From the NCBI GenBank assembly GCA_946486375.1, contig CAMLTW010000001.1:434001-498000 (forward strand): DNA of 64,000 nucleotides, given 5' to 3'. Below, piece by piece: positions 1-7,940 of this stretch. Below the pieces are notes generated by a model. It was not told the DNA's origin. It did not search any database and worked only from the letters and a program-made list of their open reading frames with translations. Within the stretch, counting starts at the first letter, position 1; each line of letters opens with the position of its first letter. The stretch is from an uncultured Rikenellaceae bacterium (lineage in GTDB: Bacteria; Bacteroidota; Bacteroidia; Bacteroidales; Rikenellaceae). The translations under genes were made by a program, and so were the position numbers.

Positions 1-1
1 T

Positions 2-262
2 ACCGCTTTCGGCATCGGTCGGAAAATAGCTTTCGCTCGGGCGATTCGGAGCCGGACGTTTCCGGACGCCGAAATCGTAAGATATCCGTTGCCGGTGGAT
101 TGCATCCGCTCGGAGATACATGAACCGACCACCGTTCATATCTTGCAATTTCCAGGCCCGATAAGCTATTCCCGGACAAAGATAACGATTCCCGTAGAAT
201 TTATGGGCGATGCGGAAATGGGTATTCGTGCAGAGTTAGAATGTAAACGCAACAGCGGATAA
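2..262 (+). CDS. C-terminal part of an unknown protein (5' truncated by window edge)
   Basis: The frame is open from the first complete codon to a TAA at 260-262, giving 86 residues with no internal stop. The segment alternates short hydrophobic and charged stretches, ends in ECKRNSG and has no motif I recognise. There is no membrane segment in the visible part. It runs towards the oppositely oriented mnmE gene and stops about 50 bp short of it, so the two genes are convergent. The start and the rest of the gene lie outside the window, so no function is offered. Confidence 0.5.
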   Translation, partial: TAFGIGRKIAFARAIRSRTFPDAEIVRYPLPVDCIRSEIHEPTTVHILQFPGPISYSRTKITIPVEFMGDAEMGIRAELECKRNSG

Positions 263-311
263 GACTGTCTGCGGACAAAGGCGTTGAGTGTCAGGATTGA
301 ATCGTTGGTTG

Positions 312-1703
312 CTATTTGCCGATGCAGAACCGGGAAAAGATGGAGCCGAGCACGTCTTCGGTCGAGATTTCGCCCGTGACCAGTCCCAGATGGTGGACGG
401 CTTCCCGCACTTCTTCGGCCAGCAGGTCGCCCGAAAGCCCGGATGCCAATCCTTCCCGTGCTCGTTTCAATGCTTCTCCGGCACGGTCGAGCGCTTCGAC
501 ATGCCGTGCGTTGGAAACGACGATGTCGCCTTTTTCCCCGGTTTGTTCCCCGACGGTTTGGAACAAGTAGTCCGTCAGCCGGTCGAGGTTCCGGTTTTCC
601 CGGGCGGAAATGGCCAGCACGGGGACTTCGGTCAGCGCTTTCAGTTCTTCGATCCGTTTCTTGGCGAAATCGGGTGACGTCCGGTCGGTTTTGTTCAGGA
701 CGACAGCCAGATGCTGACCGGGGCGGATGCCGAGCTGCCGGATTTGCTCCGACACGGCCTCGTCCGGCATTTCCGATTCGACCAGCAACAGAACGACGGA
801 AGCGCTTCCGATCCGTTGGAAAGTCCGTTCGATGCCCATCGCTTCCAGCCGGTCTTCCGTTTTCCGGATGCCTGCCGTGTCGATGAACCGAAACCGGATG
901 CCCCGGATGTTCAAAACGCCTTCGATGACGTCCCGTGTGGTTCCGGCCACGTCCGAAACCATGGCCCGATCTTCCCTGAGCAGCGCGTTCAGCAGGGTCG
1001 ATTTCCCTACGTTCGGCGCTCCCGCAATGGTTACCGGCACTCCGTTTTTAATGACGTTGCCCAAGGCGAACGATTTTCGGAGCGCGTCGATCCGGGCCGT
1101 CGTCCGTTCGATGATTTCGGCCAGCTTGAGGCGGTCGGCGAATTCCACGTCTTCCTCTCCGAAATCGAGTTCCAGTTCGAGGAGCGACAGCAATTCCAGC
1201 AACTGATCCCGCAGCTTCCGGAATTCTTCCGAATAGCCGCCCCGCATCTGATGTACGGCCAGAGCGTGCGCTCCCCGGTTGTCCGCTGCGATCAGATCGG
1301 CCACCGCTTCCGCCTGCGATAAGTCGAGTTTCCCGTTCAGAAAGGCCCGCAGGGTAAACTCGCCCGCTCCTGCCGGACGGACTCCGTGACGGGTCAGCAA
1401 ATCCAAGACGGCCTGCCGGATGTAGGGCGAGCCGTGGCAGCCGATTTCGGCCATGTTTTCACCCGTGTAGGAATGAGGAGCCCGGAAGACCGATACAAGT
1501 ACCTCGTCGATGGTGTTTTCTCCGTCCAGCAGGGTGCCGTAGAGCAGGGTATAGCCTTTGGCATCGGCGAGCTTTTTCCCTTTCGGGTTCCGGAAAACCC
1601 GGTCGCAGATCGTCAGGGCGTCGGGGCCGCTGATCCGAAGGACGGAAATGGCTCCTCCTTCGCCCGTGGCTACGGCCGCTATGGTGTTTGTATCGGAATT
1701 CAT
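312..1703 (-). CDS. mnmE: tRNA modification GTPase MnmE (TrmE)
   Basis: MnmE works with MnmG to install the carboxymethylaminomethyl group on the wobble uridine (U34) of certain tRNAs, using GTP, formyl-folate and FAD/NADH; it is cytosolic. The 463-residue product has the full family layout. An N-terminal folate-binding domain covers about residues 1-120. The helical domain is interrupted by the G domain, with G1 GAPNVGKS (228-235), G2 AGTTRD (253-258), G3 DTAG (275-278) and G4 NKTD (337-340). The C-terminus is FCIGK, with the invariant Cys at 460. I chose the ATG at 1701-1703 because it begins MNSDTNTIAAVAT, the family N-terminus, and because it overlaps the stop of the upstream aminotransferase as ATGA, which implies translational coupling. 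An earlier in-frame ATG would add 14 atypical residues. It is the last gene of the ddl operon. Confidence 0.97.
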   Translation of the reverse strand: MNSDTNTIAAVATGEGGAISVLRISGPDALTICDRVFRNPKGKKLADAKGYTLLYGTLLDGENTIDEVLVSVFRAPHSYTGENMAEIGCHGSPYIRQAVLDLLTRHGVRPAGAGEFTLRAFLNGKLDLSQAEAVADLIAADNRGAHALAVHQMRGGYSEEFRKLRDQLLELLSLLELELDFGEEDVEFADRLKLAEIIERTTARIDALRKSFALGNVIKNGVPVTIAGAPNVGKSTLLNALLREDRAMVSDVAGTTRDVIEGVLNIRGIRFRFIDTAGIRKTEDRLEAMGIERTFQRIGSASVVLLLVESEMPDEAVSEQIRQLGIRPGQHLAVVLNKTDRTSPDFAKKRIEELKALTEVPVLAISARENRNLDRLTDYLFQTVGEQTGEKGDIVVSNARHVEALDRAGEALKRAREGLASGLSGDLLAEEVREAVHHLGLVTGEISTEDVLGSIFSRFCIGK

Positions 1704-2851
1704 GGCAAAGGTCGGTTTGGCGTGCGCGGCGTTTCCGCCGGACAATGGGTCAGAGGGTCGAAAAACTGCACGAATTTTTCATGCGGTACGGAGACGCAGA
1801 TGCGCGAGAACCGGGCCGCCCGTTCTTTTTCCGTATCGGTGAAAAACGAAAGGGAAACGCTGCCGATCCGATGGGCCAGCAGTTCTTCCTCCGTTCGGGA
1901 GACGATGGCGAACATGCCGCGGGGTTCGGCGTCGGCGTAGAATGCTTCCGCCAGCAATCCGCGTTCCCGCAGGTATTCGATATTTCGTTCGATGTTCCGG
2001 GCCGTGCGGATTTTGAATTCCGTCACCGCCCGTTTGCCCGTCTCTCCGGTGAGCAATTCATGCACCAGCAGTTGTGCGAAGGCGTTGATGCCGTTGGTGG
2101 CGTACATCAGCCGGACGTGCAGTTCTTCCATCAGCTCTCGGTTCGTCGTATGGAGGAATCCCAGCCGCTGGCCGCTCAATCCGACCGATTTGCTGAAACT
2201 TTCGGTAATGATGACATTGTCCAGTTCGGCCAGCCGGGCATAGTAATCGTCTTCTCTGCCGGCAAAAATCCGGCGATAGGGACTGTCCACGATCACTGGA
2301 ATCCTTTCGGCATTCAGCCGTCGGATCAGGTCGAGTTGTGCCTCGTCATCGTATTTTTCGCCCAGCGGATTGCCCGGATCGCAGATCAGAACTGCATTTC
2401 CGCGCAGTTCTTCCAGACGGTCGGCGAGTTCGGCCTGACGAGCGTAGCTTCCGGACTCCTTTTGCCGGATGGTCAGGATGTGATGATAGCACCCCCAGTA
2501 GTAGCGGGGAAGATAGAGCTTCTGAAAACCGAGCGTCTGAACGATCAGATCGAGGGCATTCATGCCTCCGCCCGTTATCAGTATGTTTTCCGGTGAGGAG
2601 GCGCCTCGGAAAAATTCTTCGCCGATCGCTTTCCGGAGTTTGTAGAGGCCCTGCGTAGGCGGATAGTTCAACATTTCCGGGGAGGCGAAATCGAGTTGCG
2701 GAATGACCTCCGTCAGGTCGATGGGGACGACCTGATTGATGCCCCGGTTCAGCGGCAGGTACTCCTGTCCGCTCTCTTTGGCGAGTCGTTTCAGCCGCTC
2801 TCCGTTCCGGACGATTTTGGAAAGGGCGGCTCCGCTTTTCTGGATTTTCAT
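1700..2851 (-). CDS. PLP-dependent class I/II aminotransferase (substrate unknown)
   Basis: This is a 383-residue fold-type I PLP enzyme. Visible landmarks are the ITGGGMNALDL cofactor-phosphate region (92-102), CDPGNPLG with the substrate/PLP Asn-Pro at 161-162, the VDSPYRRIF stretch with Asp189 and Tyr192 positioned for the pyridine ring, and SFSKSVGLSGQRLG with the Schiff-base Lys221 and the carboxylate-binding Arg229. The family transfers amino groups between amino acids and 2-oxo acids in the cytosol. The motifs do not fix the substrate. The start at 2849-2851 is chosen because the frame upstream of it overlaps the YitT gene and has no conserved content. It lies 26 bp after the YitT gene and overlaps mnmE by 4 bp. 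Position in the ddl operon suggests housekeeping amino-acid metabolism, which is inference only. Confidence 0.88.
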   Translation of the reverse strand: MKIQKSGAALSKIVRNGERLKRLAKESGQEYLPLNRGINQVVPIDLTEVIPQLDFASPEMLNYPPTQGLYKLRKAIGEEFFRGASSPENILITGGGMNALDLIVQTLGFQKLYLPRYYWGCYHHILTIRQKESGSYARQAELADRLEELRGNAVLICDPGNPLGEKYDDEAQLDLIRRLNAERIPVIVDSPYRRIFAGREDDYYARLAELDNVIITESFSKSVGLSGQRLGFLHTTNRELMEELHVRLMYATNGINAFAQLLVHELLTGETGKRAVTEFKIRTARNIERNIEYLRERGLLAEAFYADAEPRGMFAIVSRTEEELLAHRIGSVSLSFFTDTEKERAARFSRICVSVPHEKFVQFFDPLTHCPAETPRTPNRPLP

Positions 2852-2877
2852 GGACAGATGTCGTTTACGGATTCCGC

Positions 2878-3786
2878 CTACCTTTTTCCCAATGCTTCGA
2901 ACCCCTTGCCGTAAACCCCCATGACGCTGGCCACGGTGATGAAGGCTTCCGGGTCGCATTCCTTGATGACTTTATAGATGGCGGTGGTTTCGTTTTTCCG
3001 GCAGAGGATCATCAGCACCTTCTGGGGCTTCTTGGTGTACCAGCCGTTGCCGTCGAGCACGGTTACGCCCCGCTTGATGTCGAAAACGATCCGGTCGGCG
3101 ATTTCCTCGTACTTGCGGGAAATGATCAGAATCTGGGACGACTGTTTGTTCCCGGCAATTACCGTGTCGATGGTGTATCCGTATACTCCGACCACCACGT
3201 ATCCGTAAATGACCGAGGAAATGTCCTTGAAAATGAAAACCGAAGAACCGATGATGAACACGTCGCAAAGCATGATGACCCGTCCGTAGCTCACGTTCCG
3301 GTATTTGTTGACGATCATGGCGATGATGTCCGTTCCTCCGCTGCTGCCGCCCTGGGTGAAGCACATCGCTACGCCGATCCCGGCCACGGCCGCTCCCAGC
3401 AGGGAAGACAACAGTTTGTCGTTGGAGAGTCCCAGGATGTCGTTCGGAACCAGGTCCTGCATGAGGGACATCATGAGCGAGACGCAGAACACCGCATAAA
3501 TCGTTTTCGCTCCGAATTTCGGCCCGATGATCAGGCAGGCGATCCCGATCAGCACGGCGTTGATCGCCAGATAGGAATATCCGATCGGGATTCCCCCCGC
3601 CTGTCCCCCCGTAGCATAATAGATCAGCATGGCCATTCCGCCGCCTCCGCCGCCCATCACGTTGGCGGGCGCCAGAATGGTCGTCCAGGCGAAGGCATAC
3701 ATGGACAGGCCGAGGGTGATGATCAGATAGGATTTCACCTCGTTCAGGATGTTGACCCTGGAATGCGGGATTCGTGCGGCGGACAT
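2878..3786 (-). CDS. YitT family (DUF161/DUF2179) membrane protein
   Basis: The 302-residue protein has about five hydrophobic segments in its first 200 residues, including a Gly-rich loop (APANVMGGGGGGMAML) and the family signature GGSSGGTDIIAMIVNKY. A soluble C-terminal DUF2179-type domain follows, ending in the conserved segment ITVASVMGVYGKGF. YitT proteins are inner-membrane proteins whose transported substrate, if any, is not established. The gene sits 5 bp downstream of the ddl stop codon and 26 bp before the aminotransferase, so it is part of the same transcript. Nothing is truncated or unusual. Family assignment is strong; function is unknown. Confidence 0.9.
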   Translation of the reverse strand: MSAARIPHSRVNILNEVKSYLIITLGLSMYAFAWTTILAPANVMGGGGGGMAMLIYYATGGQAGGIPIGYSYLAINAVLIGIACLIIGPKFGAKTIYAVFCVSLMMSLMQDLVPNDILGLSNDKLLSSLLGAAVAGIGVAMCFTQGGSSGGTDIIAMIVNKYRNVSYGRVIMLCDVFIIGSSVFIFKDISSVIYGYVVVGVYGYTIDTVIAGNKQSSQILIISRKYEEIADRIVFDIKRGVTVLDGNGWYTKKPQKVLMILCRKNETTAIYKVIKECDPEAFITVASVMGVYGKGFEALGKR

Positions 3787-3791
3787 AGGCG

Positions 3792-4772
3792 TTATCGGTT
3801 AAGGGTATCTTCGATGATGAGGTTGAAGAGTTCCGTCAGGCCGAGGCCCATGGCTTTGGCCTGCTTGGGGACGATGCTTCCGCCGCTCATGCCCGGTACC
3901 GTGTTGATTTCGATCATGTGGGGGATACCTTCCCGGACGATGTAATCCACGCGTGCCAGACCCCGGCAGCCGAGCGCCCGGTAAATTTTGAGCGTCAGTT
4001 CGTCCAGCCGTTCGCGGATCTCCGGCGAAACCCGTGCCGGAGTGATCTCCTCCGACATGCCCGGCGTATATTTGGCCTCGTAATCGAAAAATTCCTTCCT
4101 GGAAACGATTTCCGTCGGCGGGAACAGGTACGGTTTACCGCCGAACACGGCTACGCCCTGACTCACTTCCGTTCCTTCCATGAACTCTTCGATCAACACC
4201 TGCTCGCCTTCCCGGAAGGCTTTTTCCACGGCCGCCGCGAGTTCTTCCCGGTTCCGGACTTTGGTGACCCCCACGCTGCTGCCGCTCGCATTGGGCTTGA
4301 CGAACAGCGGCAGGCCGAGCCGCCCGATCACGGCGTCCGGATCGACCGTTTCTCCCCTGACCAACAGCATGTCGCGGGCCATCGGAACGTTTATGGGCGC
4401 CAATGCCCGTTTGCAAAGGGATTTATCGAACGTTACGGTCGAAGCCACGAAGCCGGAGGAGGAAAACGGGATGTCCATCATTTCGAAATAGGCCTGCAAC
4501 AAACCGTCTTCCCCCGGGGTGCCGTGGATCAGCAGCAGGGCGTACTCCAAGGCGATTTTTTCCCCGTTCAGCGTCAGGGAAAAATCGTTCTTGTCCACGT
4601 CGGTTTCGCGTCCTTCGGCATCCCGGTAAAACCAGCGGTGTCCTTTGACGTAGATCGGGTAGGGGGCGTATTTCGTTTTGTCGAGTATCTGTTCTATCTG
4701 AGCGGCGCTTTGGAGGGAGATCACGTATTCCGGGGAATTCCCTCCGGCCATCAGGGCGATGTTTTTCCGCAT
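3792..4772 (-). CDS. ddl: D-alanine--D-alanine ligase
   Basis: Ddl makes D-Ala-D-Ala for peptidoglycan precursors from two D-Ala and ATP in the cytosol. The 326-residue product has the ATP-grasp family's expected size and motifs: MAGGNSPEYVISL with the substrate Glu at 15, LIHGTPGEDG (81-90), FVKPNASGSSVGV (157-169), and the metal/ATP-binding end RVDYIV...IEINTVPGMS with Glu288 and Asn290. The ATG at 4770-4772 is used because the longer frame would add 106 residues of non-conserved sequence overlapping the neighbouring gene. A promoter-like TAtcTTTG lies about 24 bp upstream on the same strand, so ddl appears to be the first gene of ddl-yitT-aminotransferase-mnmE. Confidence 0.97.
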   Translation of the reverse strand: MRKNIALMAGGNSPEYVISLQSAAQIEQILDKTKYAPYPIYVKGHRWFYRDAEGRETDVDKNDFSLTLNGEKIALEYALLLIHGTPGEDGLLQAYFEMMDIPFSSSGFVASTVTFDKSLCKRALAPINVPMARDMLLVRGETVDPDAVIGRLGLPLFVKPNASGSSVGVTKVRNREELAAAVEKAFREGEQVLIEEFMEGTEVSQGVAVFGGKPYLFPPTEIVSRKEFFDYEAKYTPGMSEEITPARVSPEIRERLDELTLKIYRALGCRGLARVDYIVREGIPHMIEINTVPGMSGGSIVPKQAKAMGLGLTELFNLIIEDTLNR

Positions 4773-4795
4773 TTCGTTTTCGGTTAAGTTTCCCG

Positions 4796-4803
4796 CAAAG
4801 ATA
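4796..4803 (-). promoter_or_regulatory. -7 element for the ddl operon
   Basis: Reading the minus strand, this is TAtcTTTG, an exact match to the Bacteroidota -7 consensus TAnnTTTG. It lies 23 bp before the ddl start. No clear TTTG -33 box is present at the expected 19-21 bp. Confidence 0.55.
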
Positions 4804-4944
4804 ACAAATTCTTCCGCACGGTATCTTGCCGTTCGTCCTGAAAAGCGAAAGGGTCGACTTCTTCGAATGCAGACGTCGCCTGTTGCCGGACGGCCCTTGG
4901 GAGGATCGGAAGGTTTTTCCGGCCCGGTGTCCCGGAAGGTGTTT

Positions 4945-5355
4945 TCAGCTGATAATGGTCGCCACGATTTGCCGGTTCCCGCCGTCGTTGCGGAATTCGC
5001 ACAGGTAAATTCCCTGCCACATGCCCATATCCAACCGGCCGTCCCGGATGGGGATGTTGATGCTGGCTCCCACGAGGATGGATTTGGCATGGGCCGGCAT
5101 GTCGTCCGCGCCTTCGAGCGTATGAGTATAATAGGTTTCCTGCTCTTTGACCAGCCGGTTGAAAATGGATTCCAGATCCTGGCGCACGTCCGGGTCGGCG
5201 TTTTCGTTGATCCCCAGTCCGGCGGAAGTGTGCTTGATGAAGAGGTTCAACAAACCTTTGTCCGGCAGTTCCGGAAGGTAACGCACCACCTGCGGGGTGA
5301 TCAGATGAAACCCTTTGCGGTGGCTCTGCAATGAAAATTCGACCTGTTGTATCAT
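4945..5355 (-). CDS. YjbQ/UPF0047 family protein (secondary thiamine-phosphate synthase type)
   Basis: This is a 136-residue single-domain protein with the UPF0047 signature: FIKHTSAGLGINENADPDV near residues 40-58, a central HAKSILVGASINIPI stretch and GRLDMGMWQGIYLCEFRNDG near the C-terminus. Family members form small trimeric beta proteins with conserved His residues that bind metal. Some have weak thiamine-phosphate synthase activity, but the physiological role is not settled. It is transcribed in the same direction as ddl but separated by 172 bp that contain the ddl promoter, so it probably has its own transcript. Length and start fit the family. Confidence 0.9.
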   Translation of the reverse strand: MIQQVEFSLQSHRKGFHLITPQVVRYLPELPDKGLLNLFIKHTSAGLGINENADPDVRQDLESIFNRLVKEQETYYTHTLEGADDMPAHAKSILVGASINIPIRDGRLDMGMWQGIYLCEFRNDGGNRQIVATIIS

Positions 5356-5464
5356 GGTATGCTCTGCTGTTTTTCTGTTTTTCTGTTTTTAGATCGCGTA
5401 AATTCCGTGCCACGATTCGCTACAGACAGTCTTTGTGCCTCCGTGCAAATATAATTCTGTTTTT

Positions 5465-5472
5465 TACCTTTG
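5465..5472 (+). promoter_or_regulatory. Candidate -7 element for the B12/radical SAM gene
   Basis: TAccTTTG matches TAnnTTTG and lies 16 bp before the ATG at 5489. The nearest TTTG upstream (5432-5435) is too far (29 bp) for the usual -33 spacing, so only the -7 box is supported. Confidence 0.45.
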
Positions 5473-5488
5473 TCCAAACCTTCGTCCG

Positions 5489-6952
5489 ATGAAACTCCTT
5501 TGGCTCGACCTGAACTGTTCCTACGCTCATGCTTCGCTGGCGCTGCCGGCCATCCATGCTCAATGCTGTGGAGAGGTGGACGTATCGTGGGAGGCAGTTT
5601 CGGCTACCATTTCGACCCCTCTCGGAACGGTCGTGGAACAGGTCGTGACCCATAAGCCGGATATATTGGCCGCTACGGCGTGGCTTTTCACGCGGGAGTA
5701 TCTGTTGCATGTCGTCGGACGGGTGAAAGCGCTGATGCCCGAGTGCACCGTCGTGTTGGGCGGCCCCGAATTCTTGGGAGACAACGAGGATTTTTTGCGC
5801 TGCCATCCGGAAATCGACTGCGTGTTCCGGGGGGAGGGAGAAACGGTTTTTCCCCGTTGGCTGGAGGTCCGGAACGACCGGGAACGGTGGGCCGGCCTGC
5901 CGGGTTGCTGTTATTTGGATGTGCAGGGCGTTTACCGGGACGGAGGGGTGGCGCGAACGGAAGATTTCGCGGCGCTTCGACCGCCTGAAACCAGTCCTTT
6001 TTTCCGTTGGGACAAGCCTTTCGTGCAACTCGAGACCGCCCTCGGATGTTTCAACGGGTGCATGTTCTGCGTCAGCGGAGCCGAAAAGCCCGTCCGCACC
6101 GTTCCGCTCGAATCCGTCCGGGAAAGGCTCGGAAATATTCGGGCGCACGGTATCCGGGAAATCCGGCTGCTCGACCGGACATTCAACGGAAATCCGCACC
6201 GGGCCGCAAAGTTGCTGGAGCTTTTCGCTTCGTTTCCGGACATGCGGTTCCATCTGGAAATCCATCCCGCCCTCCTGACGAGGAAGTTGCGGGAACTGCT
6301 TCGGAAGATGCCGCCGGGACAGCTCCACCTCGAAGCGGGCATTCAGAGCCTGCGTGCTCCTGTACTGGAAGCCTGCCGGAGGGAGGGCGGACTGGAACCT
6401 TCGCTGGAAGGGGTGCGCTTCCTGTGCGGACTCGATAATCTGGCGGTACATGCCGACCTGATCGCAGGGCTTCCGCATTATGCGCTGACCGATATTTACG
6501 AAGACATCCGGATGCTGGCTTTCCTCGGAACGGCGGAAATTCAACTGGAACTGTTGAAAGTTCTTCCCGGTACGGCCATGCAGCGCGAAGCCGCCCGGCT
6601 GGACATCCGTTACGCGCCTGCGCCCCCTTATGAGGTGTTGCGCACCGATGCCATGACCGTAGAAGACCTGCAGACGGCCCGGCTGCTTTCCCGGTTGCTG
6701 GACATGTACTACAATGCACGGGCCTGGCAGGCGGTAACCCGCAGGCTGATTCGGGAAAACGCTTCCTTCCTGACGGAATTTCTGGCCCGGTTGCGGGAAG
6801 GAGAATACCTCGACCAGCCGTTGAGCGTCGAAAAAAGAGGGTTGCTCCTGTTCGCTTTCTGTCGGGAAGCTTTTCCCGCTTATGTTTCCGCTTTGCGGGA
6901 TGCCTGGGAAACGGCCGGTTTATCCCTGCGCAAAATCGACCGGCTGATGTAG
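5489..6952 (+). CDS. B12-binding domain / radical SAM protein (DUF4080 type)
   Basis: The 487-residue protein has an N-terminal cobalamin-binding-like Rossmann domain (about 1-140), with ILAATAWLFTREYLL and VVLGGPEFLGDNEDFL followed by CVFRGEGE. A radical SAM domain follows, with CFNGCMFC (Cys187, 191, 194) as the CX3CX2C [4Fe-4S] ligand set. A helical C-terminal domain resembles DUF4080. Such proteins are cytosolic SAM enzymes, and their substrates are mostly unknown. The ATG at 5489 begins MKLLWLDLNCSYAHASL, the family's usual N-terminus; an in-frame ATG 18 codons earlier adds unrelated residues upstream of the -7 box. It is monocistronic by context. The catalytic motif is certain, but the reaction cannot be named. 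Confidence 0.85.
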   Translation: MKLLWLDLNCSYAHASLALPAIHAQCCGEVDVSWEAVSATISTPLGTVVEQVVTHKPDILAATAWLFTREYLLHVVGRVKALMPECTVVLGGPEFLGDNEDFLRCHPEIDCVFRGEGETVFPRWLEVRNDRERWAGLPGCCYLDVQGVYRDGGVARTEDFAALRPPETSPFFRWDKPFVQLETALGCFNGCMFCVSGAEKPVRTVPLESVRERLGNIRAHGIREIRLLDRTFNGNPHRAAKLLELFASFPDMRFHLEIHPALLTRKLRELLRKMPPGQLHLEAGIQSLRAPVLEACRREGGLEPSLEGVRFLCGLDNLAVHADLIAGLPHYALTDIYEDIRMLAFLGTAEIQLELLKVLPGTAMQREAARLDIRYAPAPPYEVLRTDAMTVEDLQTARLLSRLLDMYYNARAWQAVTRRLIRENASFLTEFLARLREGEYLDQPLSVEKRGLLLFAFCREAFPAYVSALRDAWETAGLSLRKIDRLM

Positions 6953-7003
6953 GACGGGGACGGAGGGCATAATTCTTGCGCGTTTTGTGCCACAAAAACA
7001 TGC

Positions 7004-7759
7004 ATGATGGAAGAAGATCGCATACAACCGGGATCGAAAAAAGCGCCCGAATCCTGTCGCATCACCATAACGGCCGGGGGGCCGTATCTCGTATTCGGCC
7101 ATCCCCCGCTCAAACAGCAGTTTCTGCTTCCCATCGAGGGAAAGACCATCTGGTACTACAAGGCGGGCCGTACTTTTTCCATGGCGGACGAACCGACCGC
7201 CTTGTGCCGTTGCGGCGCATCCAAAAACAAGCCTTACTGCGACGGTTCCCATGCGGAAGCGTCGTGGGACCCCGCGTTGACGGCCGCTCCGGACGAGCGG
7301 CTGTTGGACGGCGCCAAGCACTACGACGGGCCGAAAATCCGGTTTACGGATAACGAAAAGTATTGCGCACTGGCACGTTTTTGCGATGCCGGGGGACAAA
7401 TCTGGGGATTGGTGACCCGGGACAGCGACGAGGCGAAAGAGCTGGTGATCCGTGAGGCGAATCATTGTCCGGCGGGACGGCTTTCCGCCTGGAACAAGGA
7501 GACGGGAGAACCTTATGAACCGGAGCTCCCTGTCGCGTTGGGGCTGATCGAGGACCCGGTCGTCCACCGCAGCGGCCCCTTATGGATCACGGGCGGCATT
7601 CCGTTTTCCCGGGAAGATGGGGCGACCTACGAAATCCGGAACCGGGTGACGTTGTGCCGATGCGGTTGTTCTTCCAACAAGCCGTTTTGCGACGGTTCCC
7701 ACGTGCCGGCCCATTTCGAGGATGGGTTGGGAGGGGAGCCGGACGGCGAGGAATTCTGA
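7004..7759 (+). CDS. Double CDGSH iron-sulfur protein
   Basis: The 251-residue protein has two complete CDGSH motifs of the form C-x-C-x2-S-x3-P-x-C-D-G-S-H. The first uses Cys68, Cys70, Cys79 and His83, and the second Cys218, Cys220, Cys229 and His233. Each motif should bind one redox-active [2Fe-2S] cluster through 3Cys-1His ligation. Between them, at about 105-190, is a region with CALARFCDAGG and ANHCPAGRLSAW. It looks like the divergent iron-sulfur/ferredoxin-like domain often linked to bacterial CDGSH proteins. It has no signal peptide, so it is cytosolic. The partner and physiological role are unknown. ATG 7004 and ATG 7007 are equally possible starts. It converges on hydG with a terminator in between. 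Confidence 0.88.
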   Translation: MMEEDRIQPGSKKAPESCRITITAGGPYLVFGHPPLKQQFLLPIEGKTIWYYKAGRTFSMADEPTALCRCGASKNKPYCDGSHAEASWDPALTAAPDERLLDGAKHYDGPKIRFTDNEKYCALARFCDAGGQIWGLVTRDSDEAKELVIREANHCPAGRLSAWNKETGEPYEPELPVALGLIEDPVVHRSGPLWITGGIPFSREDGATYEIRNRVTLCRCGCSSNKPFCDGSHVPAHFEDGLGGEPDGEEF

Positions 7760-7853
7760 CCCGTTTCCCTTCCGGCACTTTTTTTGCACCCGAAACGGAT
7801 GCCAGAAAGCCGCTGCCCGAATCCACGGCGGCGGTTCCTGTCTCCATATTTTC

Positions 7854-7880
7854 GCCCCCGGCCTCTGTCGGGGGCTTTTT
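7854..7880 (+). terminator. Intrinsic terminator between the CDGSH gene and hydG
   Basis: A perfect 7-bp stem GCCCCCG/CGGGGGC with an 8-nt loop is followed by TTTTT. It serves the plus-strand CDGSH gene and lies between convergent genes. Confidence 0.8.
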
Positions 7881-7940
7881 GCATTTACCTGCAGGAAACT
7901 CCGAAAGAGGGTGCGGAGAAATCCGTTTCTCTTTTCCGGT

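Noticed and set aside
3792-5090. Extended ddl reading frame with 106 extra N-terminal residues
   Set aside because: The extra part overlaps the YjbQ gene, contains the promoter and shows no family similarity; Ddl normally starts at the RKNIALMAGG block.
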